From Flammeovirgaceae bacterium 311 (GTDB lineage Bacteria; Bacteroidota; Bacteroidia; Cytophagales; Cyclobacteriaceae), in NCBI GenBank assembly GCA_000597885.1, contig CP004371.1, positions 5,150,001 to 5,214,000 on the forward strand: a stretch of 64,000 nt of DNA, given 5' to 3'. Position numbers and translations under genes: made by a program. The notes beneath the pieces were generated by a model that did not search any database, was not told where the DNA came from, and was given only the letters and a program-made list of their open reading frames with translations. Below are positions 57,032 to 64,000 of this stretch, in pieces (positions within the stretch are counted from its first letter, which is position 1; each line of letters opens with the position of its first letter).

Positions 57032-58766
57032 AAAGCTTTTTATCCTGTATTTTTTTGTCAATCAATTCTGAAGTGCTCTTTTTAGCTTTGGCTTTCATCC
57101 AATGCTGAACTGCTTCTTCCTTCCGGTTTAGCCGGAAGAGAACATCACCATAATGTTCAAGAATTGTGCCATCTGCATCATCTGCATTTTTTAAGGCTTT
57201 TTCCAGGAACGATTTTGCTTTATCGTACTGCTTAAGCTGGTAAAGCACCCAGGCATGGGTATCCAGGTAATTGGGGTTATTTGGCTCCAGATCTACCAGT
57301 TTTTTACTCATTTCCAGTGCCTGCGGCAGCTTATCGTTACGCAGGGCCAGGTAATAGCTATAATTATTTAAGATGTACGGATTATTCGGATTGATCGCCA
57401 GAGCAGCCTCGTAGGCAGCATCGGAGAGGTCGTAGCGCTTCATGCCATTGTAGGCGTCGCCCAGATGGCTGTGGAAAATACTGCTAAGTTGTTTGTTGGA
57501 AGCTGCCAGTTTTTTGCCCTGCTCAAGGGCCAGCACCGCATCGTCGTACTGGTTAAGGCTTAGGTTAGCGGCACCGCTGAAGTAGTAGAGGGCAGCCTGG
57601 TTAGGGAAGAGCGTCAGTGCCTGCTCTGCCTCCTGTGCTACACTATCGAAATGGCCCAGCTCCAATCCCAGGGTAAGGGCATTTTGCCAGGTCTCAAAGC
57701 TGCTCTCATCAAATTCTAGTGCCTTGAGGTACTGGCCCCTTGCTTCTTTTTTACGGTTTACAGCCAGGAGGTAGTCACCGCTTATGGCATAAGCCCGGGC
57801 ATCTTCGGGATGTGCTTCCCTGATAGCTGTTGTAAGCTCCTGCAGGGAACTTTCCAGCTCCGGATCAGGGAGCTGTTGCACCAGGTTGGCAGTTTCCTGC
57901 AATTTAGGCTCTATGGCCATTTCGGGACTCGAAAATGCTTTTAATAGTTCACCACTGCCTTTTTTATGCTGCTCCGCAGTTTCATAGGTCTTGGCCATCA
58001 GAAAAAGCGCTTCCGGATCTTCGGGATTATTCTTCAGGTAGGTTTTCAGGTATTTTTGTGCTTCTGCCTTTCGCTCCAGTGTTATGAGTAGCTGTGCCTG
58101 GCGAAGGGCGTAGGTATTTTGCTGTGGAAAGTTTGCCACTAATTTTTCTCCTTCAGCCAGTGCCTCTTCCTGTTTATTCTGGCTTAGGTACAGACGTTGC
58201 TTAAGGGCAACGATTTCTTCGTCGATGCCTAATACCTTTTCAGCATTATTGAGTGCGGTAAGGGCTTTGTTTATCTGATTTTGCTGCAAGTAGAGCTGCG
58301 CCAGCTTCAGGTAATTGTGTGGCGGAGCACTGGTTTTGCTCATCATAGTCTCTACGGTGGCAGCTGCTTCGTTGGGGTTGCCGGCACGCAGATGGCTTTC
58401 TGCCAAAATCATGTAGTACCATTCGTTGCTTTTGTCCAGTGCCAACGCCTGGCGGGCATGATGTACGGCCTGCTCGTGCTGGCTTTGCTCTAAAAGAATT
58501 TCGGCTAGTTTGTAATGAGCGGCCGCATTTTTCGGATCAATACGCAGCGATTGTTCAAAAGCACCGATAGCTTTTGCATGATCGTCAGTTAAGGAGTAGC
58601 GAACGCCATCCATAAAATAATCAGCTGCAGCACCGGATTTTAGTTGTGCTGCCTGCACAGGCGTTTTCTTTGGTTTCTTCTGTGCATATGAAAAAGACAT
58701 ACCTACTGCGAGCAGTAGGTATGTGAGCAATATTATTTTCAAACTCCGGTGCTTAGTTATCGTCAT
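57024..58766 (-). CDS. Tetratricopeptide repeat protein, exported
   Basis: 580 residues with a signal peptide (to about 28, SYAQ) and about a dozen TPR repeats: for example AIGAFEQSLRIDPKNAAAHY near 66-85 and AYEAALAINPNNPYILNNYS near 463-482. The same order (sugar nucleotidyltransferase, TPR, DUF4292, EnvC-like) recurs in Bacteroidota as I recall. A scaffold role in the periplasm is likely; no enzyme motif. Confidence 0.88.
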   Translation of the reverse strand: MTITKHRSLKIILLTYLLLAVGMSFSYAQKKPKKTPVQAAQLKSGAAADYFMDGVRYSLTDDHAKAIGAFEQSLRIDPKNAAAHYKLAEILLEQSQHEQAVHHARQALALDKSNEWYYMILAESHLRAGNPNEAAATVETMMSKTSAPPHNYLKLAQLYLQQNQINKALTALNNAEKVLGIDEEIVALKQRLYLSQNKQEEALAEGEKLVANFPQQNTYALRQAQLLITLERKAEAQKYLKTYLKNNPEDPEALFLMAKTYETAEQHKKGSGELLKAFSSPEMAIEPKLQETANLVQQLPDPELESSLQELTTAIREAHPEDARAYAISGDYLLAVNRKKEARGQYLKALEFDESSFETWQNALTLGLELGHFDSVAQEAEQALTLFPNQAALYYFSGAANLSLNQYDDAVLALEQGKKLAASNKQLSSIFHSHLGDAYNGMKRYDLSDAAYEAALAINPNNPYILNNYSYYLALRNDKLPQALEMSKKLVDLEPNNPNYLDTHAWVLYQLKQYDKAKSFLEKALKNADDADGTILEHYGDVLFRLNRKEEAVQHWMKAKAKKSTSELIDKKIQDKKLYE

Positions 58767-58772
58767 TCCGGT

Positions 58773-59780
58773 TTATTCTTTTATTACGTTATAGTCGCCC
58801 ACGCTTAGGTCAGCTGCCCTTCCTTCATAGATAACGTGATTGCCGATCATCGAGTTCTTGAGAAGGAGGTCTTTCAGAGAAGAGTTTTCCTGAATGATAC
58901 TATTTTCTATGCGGCTGTTGGCAATTGAGGTGTTGGTACCTATGGAAACGTAAGGGCCTACCACAGAATTGTGCAGCTCTACATTTTCGCCAATAAAGCA
59001 GGGAGGAATGATCACCGAGTTGTTAATTTTTGCTGATTTAGCCACCAGCTCTTTGTCTTTAATGAACTCCAGGTACCGTTGGTTGGTATATACAGTTACA
59101 TCTTTGTTGCCGCAGTCCAGCCACTCATCTACCTGGCCAGGTACCAGCTGAGCGCCCTTCTGTTTCATGTTTTCCAGGGCATTGGTGATCTGGAATTCGC
59201 CTTTATCTTTAATGTTGTTATCCAGCAGGTGCTGAATTTCCTTGCGCAGCCAGGCGCCATCTTTAAAGTAATAGATGCCGATAATAGCCAGGTCGGAAAT
59301 ATACTGCTGCGGTTTTTCTACAAAATCAGTGATGTTGCCATCCTCATTTACCTTTACTACTCCGAACGGGCGCGGATCTTCAACTTTCTGAACCCAGATA
59401 ATGCCATCTTTTGTATTATCCAGGGTAAAGTCTGCCTTAAAAAGCGTATCGGCAAAGGCAACAATGCAGTTGCCTTCCAGCAGGTCTTGTGCGCACTGAA
59501 TAGCATGGGCGGTACCCAAAGCCTTTTCCTGATAGAAAACATGGCCTTTGGCACCAAGCTGGGCAGCTACCTGCTTCAGGTGGACCTCTACATCAGCACC
59601 AAAGCTTGGATGAATTACAAAACCAATATTATCGATTTTTTGCTGGGCTATACCGGCAATATCCTCCACCAGGCGCTGTGCAATGGGCTTGCCGGCAATA
59701 GGAATTAATGGTTTGGGGATGGTGAGTGAATGGGGGCGCATGCGGGTGCCCCTGCCTGCCATTGGAATAATGATGTTCAT
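58773..59780 (-). CDS. Sugar nucleotidyltransferase with left-handed beta-helix tail
   Basis: 335 residues. The N-terminal nucleotidyltransferase motif is G-x-G-T-R-M-R-P (MAGRGTRMRP, 7-16) with K23 in IPKPLIP, and AFADTLF near 108-114. The C-terminal hexapeptide repeats (INNSVIIPPCFIG, SVVGPYVSIGTN) form the beta-helix. It makes an NDP-sugar from a sugar phosphate and NTP (glucose-1-phosphate or mannose-1-phosphate type). The precise sugar is unknown. Confidence 0.88.
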   Translation of the reverse strand: MNIIIPMAGRGTRMRPHSLTIPKPLIPIAGKPIAQRLVEDIAGIAQQKIDNIGFVIHPSFGADVEVHLKQVAAQLGAKGHVFYQEKALGTAHAIQCAQDLLEGNCIVAFADTLFKADFTLDNTKDGIIWVQKVEDPRPFGVVKVNEDGNITDFVEKPQQYISDLAIIGIYYFKDGAWLRKEIQHLLDNNIKDKGEFQITNALENMKQKGAQLVPGQVDEWLDCGNKDVTVYTNQRYLEFIKDKELVAKSAKINNSVIIPPCFIGENVELHNSVVGPYVSIGTNTSIANSRIENSIIQENSSLKDLLLKNSMIGNHVIYEGRAADLSVGDYNVIKE

Positions 59781-60127
59781 AAAAAAATATTGTATTTAGT
59801 GATCTGTACGAGGTATATAAAATATTTTGGTATCAGTATATAGTACAATGACACATAAAAGAGTGTTTCAGCATATGTGCTAAACCTGTTCGTATATCAG
59901 GTGGAGAGGTTCCTGACCTACAGGTTTATAGGGTTTAAACCGGGGTGTTGTACTCCCCGCCACCGCTCTCCTGCAGCTGTGGAAATACTGCTGATTTCAG
60001 AAAAGACAGCTGGCTGTATCGGGAGGTAACGCATCATTATCAAGAAACCGCGGCTGCATTTCCTGTCCTGTGCTGCCGTCGGTGCCGTTTAGGGAGACAT
60101 CAGTATCCATTTTATTTATACATCAGC
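59781..60127. other. Intergenic region; no gene I can support
   Basis: 347 bases between the nucleotidyltransferase and dut. A 37-codon minus-strand frame (59997-60110) shows no family resemblance. A five-base stem cgggg/ccccg at 59941-59959 has no T-run. The AT-rich part next to 59781 is probably the promoter of the operon that runs to 55048. Confidence 0.5.
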
Positions 60128-60574
60128 TCATACAGTTCCTGAGCTGCCAAAACCACCGGCTCCTCTTGCTGAATCTGAAAGTGCCGCTGTATCCTGCCAC
60201 TGAACTACTTCATGATGGGCAACCACTAACTGGGCAATACGTTCGCCGTCGTTAATTACGAACTCCTCTGCCGAAAGGTTAACCAGCAGTACCTTTAGTT
60301 CGCCGCGGTAATCGGCATCGATGGTGCCCGGACTGTTAAGCACCGTAATACCATGTTTATACGCCAGACCACTTCTGGGCCTTACCTGGGCTTCGAAGCC
60401 TACGGGAATCTCCAGATATAAGCCAGTAGGCACCAATGCTCTTTCCATTGGTTTAAGCCGGAGAGGCTCGGGGAGCCATGCCCGCAAATCAAGCCCTGCA
60501 GCAGCCTGGGTTTGGTAGGCTGGCAGCGGGTGGTGTGATTTATTAATGATTTTAACTGCTAGTGCATTATTCAT
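60128..60574 (-). CDS. dut: dUTP diphosphatase
   Basis: 148 residues from MNNALAVKI; an earlier in-frame ATG would add 47 residues and run into the flippase end, so it is unlikely. The five dUTPase motifs are present: [39 protein letters not shown] and [11 protein letters not shown]. The enzyme removes dUTP so that uracil does not enter DNA and supplies dUMP. The mature gene starts 47 bases after the flippase gene. Confidence 0.95.
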   Translation of the reverse strand: MNNALAVKIINKSHHPLPAYQTQAAAGLDLRAWLPEPLRLKPMERALVPTGLYLEIPVGFEAQVRPRSGLAYKHGITVLNSPGTIDADYRGELKVLLVNLSAEEFVINDGERIAQLVVAHHEVVQWQDTAALSDSARGAGGFGSSGTV

Positions 60575-60621
60575 GATCAGATACAATAAATTTGGCTTAT
60601 GCCCCAAAGTTAGAAAAAAGC

Positions 60622-62121
60622 TTACAGGTTGGCGCGTAATCCTTTCTTTTCGTATAATACAACCCCTGCTATATATAGTAAGGTAGTGCCAATTCCAATG
60701 GCTGCCACTATCCATCCCGAATCGGGCATCAGGTACAACAGCAGATAGGCAGCTATGGTGGTGCAGATAATGTAAACCATGGCCGGACCTAACCTGTAGG
60801 GAATTGGGTAATGTTTTTGTCCGTAATATAAACAGATAGTAGCCATGTAGGTATAAACAATTAGCGTTACAATGGCAGCGCCCACATAGCCCATAACCGG
60901 TATGAGCAGCAGGTTTAAGATAATAGTTAGTGCAGCACCGGTTCCTGTAAACCAGGTACCATAGCCGGTTTTATCCGATAGCTTAAACCAGATACTTAAG
61001 TTTACATAAACGCCGAAGAAGAGGTAGGCCAGCAGCAGGATAGGCACAACCTCCAGTCCCTCCAGGTAGATGTCTCTTTTCAGAAAGATGGGGGCAATCC
61101 ATGGCAGGTTCACCGTTACGGCAAACAGGATCATGCAGCAAACAATAATAAAGTAATGCATTACCGTGGCAAAAACTGCTGTTGAGCCCTTCTCTTCGGC
61201 TTTACTGAAGAAGAAGGGTTCTGAGGCATAACGGAAAGCCTGAATGGCCAGCATCATGAAAATTGACAGCTTGTAACAGGCACCAAAAATACCCAGGGCA
61301 GCTTCATTGTCATAGCCCTCATAAAACCCTTCCGGTAATAAAGGTCGCAGCATGGCCCGTGAGAGCATCTCATTTGTGGCACCTGCCAGCCCCATCAGGA
61401 GCAGGGGATAGGCATACACAAGCATAGGTTTCCAGTAAAGCTTTTCTATGCGCAGGCGCAGTTGTTTCCACACCGGTAGCAGCAGTACAATCAAGGCGCT
61501 GTTGGCCAGCAGGTTAGCTAAAAACACATACTCAACATCCCAGCCTTCTACAGAAATCATTTCGGCAGTATCTCTAAACCCGGGCAGCCATTCACCAGCC
61601 ATTACCCTTGGCAGCACCAGCAGGAAGAGCAGGTTCAGTCCAATATTCAGAAAGATGTTGATGAGTTTCGCAGTAACAAATAAAATTGGTCTGTTATCCA
61701 GTCTCAGCTTGGCAAAAGGGATGGCCGTAATGGCATCAATTGCCATCAGGGCTGCAAGCCAGTATACAATATGTTCCTTGCCTTCATAATCAAGCCAATC
61801 CATAATAGGGTAGGCCAGCAGGGCAAGGAGCATAGATATAATCAGGCTGCTGCAGAAGATTGAGGTAAAAGCAGTATGAAAAACAGTTTTGCTGTCTGCT
61901 TTATTTTTGGTAGCAAAGCGGAAAAAGGCGGTTTCCATACCATAGGTATAGAGCACGTTGAAAAACGCAACATAGGCATAGAGTTCTGTTAACATCCCAA
62001 ACTCACCTGCTACAAAAACGCGGGTGTGCACAATAACGAGCAGGTAGTTCAGTACCCGGCCCAGAATGCTGCTGATGCCATAGAGGGCCGTATCGCTGGC
62101 CAGTTTTTTTAAGCTACTCAT
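60622..62121 (-). CDS. Polysaccharide flippase (Wzx/MATE-like)
   Basis: 499 residues with about 14 membrane helices. The start is the typical [21 protein letters not shown] with RVLNYLL. It probably moves lipid-linked sugar units across the inner membrane. No sugar gene cluster lies beside it. It is followed by dut 47 bases later and preceded by crotonase 21 bases away. Confidence 0.9.
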   Translation of the reverse strand: MSSLKKLASDTALYGISSILGRVLNYLLVIVHTRVFVAGEFGMLTELYAYVAFFNVLYTYGMETAFFRFATKNKADSKTVFHTAFTSIFCSSLIISMLLALLAYPIMDWLDYEGKEHIVYWLAALMAIDAITAIPFAKLRLDNRPILFVTAKLINIFLNIGLNLLFLLVLPRVMAGEWLPGFRDTAEMISVEGWDVEYVFLANLLANSALIVLLLPVWKQLRLRIEKLYWKPMLVYAYPLLLMGLAGATNEMLSRAMLRPLLPEGFYEGYDNEAALGIFGACYKLSIFMMLAIQAFRYASEPFFFSKAEEKGSTAVFATVMHYFIIVCCMILFAVTVNLPWIAPIFLKRDIYLEGLEVVPILLLAYLFFGVYVNLSIWFKLSDKTGYGTWFTGTGAALTIILNLLLIPVMGYVGAAIVTLIVYTYMATICLYYGQKHYPIPYRLGPAMVYIICTTIAAYLLLYLMPDSGWIVAAIGIGTTLLYIAGVVLYEKKGLRANL

Positions 62122-62142
62122 ATACAGGACGTGCCTGTGCGT

Positions 62143-62931
62143 TTATTTTCCGGAAAATTGAGCCTTACGTTTTTCCAGAAAAGCAGTGGTGCCTTCTTTG
62201 AAATCATCAGTGCGGCAGCAGCTGGCAAATGAGTTTGCTTCTACCTGGTAACCATCCTGTTTTGGATTATAGGCTGCATTTACACAATCTACCACCATGC
62301 CCACGGCAAGCGGGCCTTTGGCAGTGATCTTTTCCATAAGCTCCATACATTTATCTGTAAGAGCTTCGCGGTTTTGAACCACATGGTTTGCCAGTCCCAA
62401 AGTTTTAGCCTCTTCAGCGCCCAGCATATCACCTGTCATCATCATCTCGAGTGCTTTGCCTTTGCCCACCAGCTGGGTGAGCCGCTGGGTGCCGCCGTAG
62501 CCGGGTATAATACCCAGATTTACTTCTGGCTGGCCAAAGCGGGCATTTTGTGTGGCAACGCGCATATGGCAGGCCAGGGCCAGTTCACATCCGCCACCTA
62601 AGGCAAAGCCATTTACCGCTGCAATTACTGGCTTATGGCAGTGTTCTATCAGTGCAAACACTTCCTGGCCCTGTTCAGAAAACTTCCGGCCATTTACTTC
62701 GTTTAGCTCGGCCAGTTCGGCAATATCAGCCCCGGCTACAAAAGCTTTGTCGCCGGCTCCTGTAATTACCACACCCCTAATGGTATTGTCGTCGTACACA
62801 CGTTGTATGGCGGTGCGGATTTCTTCAATGGTATTGCTGTTCAGGGCATTCATTTTATCCGGACGGTTGATTGTCAGGAACAGGATGCCATTTTCATTTA
62901 TATCCAGAAGCAGATTTTCAAATTCGTTCAT
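62143..62931 (-). CDS. Enoyl-CoA hydratase/isomerase family protein (crotonase)
   Basis: 262 residues. The oxyanion hole is formed by GADKAFVAGADIAEL (about 59-73) and GFALGGGCELALACH (about 110-124), the latter with a catalytic Glu; the second glutamate is in QPEVNLGIIPGYGGTQRL (about 137-155). Both acidic residues of hydratases are kept, so hydration of enoyl-CoA is likely. It might serve fatty acid or phenylacetate breakdown; nothing in the position proves it. Confidence 0.92.
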   Translation of the reverse strand: MNEFENLLLDINENGILFLTINRPDKMNALNSNTIEEIRTAIQRVYDDNTIRGVVITGAGDKAFVAGADIAELAELNEVNGRKFSEQGQEVFALIEHCHKPVIAAVNGFALGGGCELALACHMRVATQNARFGQPEVNLGIIPGYGGTQRLTQLVGKGKALEMMMTGDMLGAEEAKTLGLANHVVQNREALTDKCMELMEKITAKGPLAVGMVVDCVNAAYNPKQDGYQVEANSFASCCRTDDFKEGTTAFLEKRKAQFSGK

Positions 62932-62954
62932 ACCTGATAGTAATTAGGTTGGCC

Positions 62955-62986
62955 CAAAGATAGAAGCAAAGCCTAGAACCTACAAG
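62955..62986 (-). promoter_or_regulatory. Promoter of the crotonase operon
   Basis: On the minus strand, CTTG (-33) at 62986-62983, a 20-base spacer, and TATCTTTG (exact TAnnTTTG) at 62962-62955. The start codon lies 24 bases downstream. Confidence 0.6.
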
Positions 62987-63182
62987 GCTAATACTATATT
63001 GTATAGCCACAAGGTTAGCCGATTTTTACACAAGAACGGGAATATTTCTCTCATATGTAATGGGGGTACAAAACTGGGTATTTATTCCACATAAAAAACT
63101 TGATTCTTGAACGGTTAGCACATATTTAATTTGTAATGTTCAAATTAATATTTAAATATTTAAAAATAATTTGATGTAAGGT

Positions 63183-63213
63183 TTTGATCTGACGAAACGT
63201 TTTTCTAATTTTG
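63183..63213 (+). promoter_or_regulatory. Consensus Bacteroidota promoter of the last gene
   Basis: TTTG at 63183-63186, an exact 19-base spacer, and TAATTTTG at 63206-63213. The start codon of the secreted protein follows 54 bases later. This is the best promoter match in the window. Confidence 0.78.
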
Positions 63214-63267
63214 ATCTGGAAAGGAGCCATGATTATTACTGCTCTTCTCTACTAATCGTTACCCCAG

Positions 63268-64000
63268 ATGAAAAAACTGTTACTCCTCCTCATCCTGATT
63301 GCCACAGCCGGACATGTGTCTGCTCAGCAGGTTTTTAGTCAGCACAGGGTATTTCTCACCACAGGTGATGCCATCCTTGGAAACGATGTGTGGCACCAGT
63401 CAAAAAGCTGGGTAGTAGCCAAAGACAAATATTCAGGCGACCCGGGTGAGATTGATGTAACTCAATATGATGACCCGGAACTGGTACAGGCTGCCACTAA
63501 TTTTCCCGGAGAACTAAAGAACAGAAGCATTGAAACCACCGGCAATGAGGGCACAGGTGTGGGCGAGCGGCTTATTGTAGTGGTTCGCAGAAACCATACT
63601 CTTTATTTACGTGAGCATGTATTGCTAAGCGGAAATATTATACTTGAGCCAGGGGCTAAGCTGGTCTTTAATAAAGAAAATGGCGACAAAGGCAGATTGG
63701 AAATGATTGATATGGGCGCTACAATATTTATGCGTGGCATGCCTGCTTCTGATATTTATTCCAATTCTACATATGATAGTGGCAACGCAGCTGACTTTTT
63801 GATGATTGGTCAGCAGAGCGTGAATCTTGAAAAAATAAATGGTTTGTGGATCAATGCGCTTCCTTCGCCAATGGCTGATTCAAAACTTGGTGTTATAGAA
63901 GTGCCCATTGATGCGGCATTTTTAAAATGTTTAACAAACGGAACCTGGTCAAAAGACGAAGTGTGGACAGTAGAGAAATTGATTACTATTCTTAAGTGCG
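63268..64000 (+). CDS. Secreted protein of unknown function, C-terminal part outside the window
   Basis: 244 codons are open to the window edge, with no stop. The start gives a strong signal peptide (MKKLLLLLILIATAG, cleavage near VSAQ at about residues 18-20). The mature part is rich in beta-forming residues, as in cell-surface repeats: LIVVVRRNHTLYLREHVLLS and LEPGAKLVFNKENG, resembling bead or right-handed beta-helix turns. It may be a substrate of type IX secretion; the C-terminal sorting signal would lie beyond 64000. It is driven by its own consensus promoter. Confidence 0.75.
   Translation, partial: MKKLLLLLILIATAGHVSAQQVFSQHRVFLTTGDAILGNDVWHQSKSWVVAKDKYSGDPGEIDVTQYDDPELVQAATNFPGELKNRSIETTGNEGTGVGERLIVVVRRNHTLYLREHVLLSGNIILEPGAKLVFNKENGDKGRLEMIDMGATIFMRGMPASDIYSNSTYDSGNAADFLMIGQQSVNLEKINGLWINALPSPMADSKLGVIEVPIDAAFLKCLTNGTWSKDEVWTVEKLITILKC

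Noticed and set aside
59997-60110. 37-codon minus-strand frame after dut
   Set aside because: No family resemblance, no clear ribosome binding site, and the length is common by chance.

Overview
The window comes from a Bacteroidota chromosome, most likely the order Cytophagales. Evidence: three type IX secretion genes (porU, porV, sprA), family-restricted proteins (DUF4199, DUF4292, DUF4837, BatA-like), two-histidine-free dihydroorotase homologue, and promoters of the Bacteroidota form TTTG-N18-20-TAnnTTTG. The order-level placement is inference.

Layout. 1-2892: 3' part of a 23S rRNA gene, a spacer with short hairpin repeats, 5S rRNA and a terminator. 3457-4383: a lone di-iron fatty acid/sterol hydroxylase. 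4666-10967: a tight six-gene operon (BatA/vWA membrane protein, dihydroorotase homologue without zinc ligands, two DUF4199 membrane proteins, two family 2 glycosyltransferases). 11170-14356: methyltransferase, two small proteins, purB. 14578-22249: phenylacetyl-CoA epoxidase genes. paaE stands alone on the + strand; paaABCD with a TetR regulator are on the - strand. A near-textbook PaaR-type operator sits inside the tetR-paa promoter. An M3 oligopeptidase and a lipoprotein lie between the two parts. 22733-23761: an orphan sugar-binding protein. 23821-29773: M16 peptidase homologue without its metal site, then porV and porU. 29835-30079: a purS pseudogene that has not kept an open frame, overlapping the end of pssA. 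30063-35891: pssA, an MBL hydrolase, an FAD oxidoreductase, and a large TolB-like/outer-membrane-barrel gene split by a frameshift. 36509-39949: yicC, two tonB genes, vanZ, gcvH. 40004-50164: sprA, ruvA, maeB. 50236-62931: cell-envelope and housekeeping genes on the - strand (DUF4837 lipoprotein, MltD-like lytic transglycosylase, gatA, tatA, EnvC-like protein, DUF4292 lipoprotein, TPR protein, sugar nucleotidyltransferase, dut, flippase, crotonase). 63268-64000: the start of a secreted protein cut by the window edge.

How the genes fit together. SprA is the outer-membrane translocon of type IX secretion, PorV shuttles cargo, and PorU cleaves the C-terminal signal and attaches cargo to the surface. 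The TonB proteins, lytic transglycosylase, EnvC-like protein, TatA, flippase and glycosyltransferases make this mostly a cell-envelope region. PaaABCDE form the ring-epoxidising complex for phenylacetyl-CoA; the ligase and later beta-oxidation-like steps are not seen, unless the crotonase at 62143-62931 takes part.

I did not find a clearly new defence or mobile system, a CRISPR array, an insertion sequence or a tRNA. The most notable points are the purS remnant, the operator placed in the paa promoter, the metal-less dihydroorotase and M16 homologues, the tandemly duplicated PaaB, and several intergenic repeat structures.
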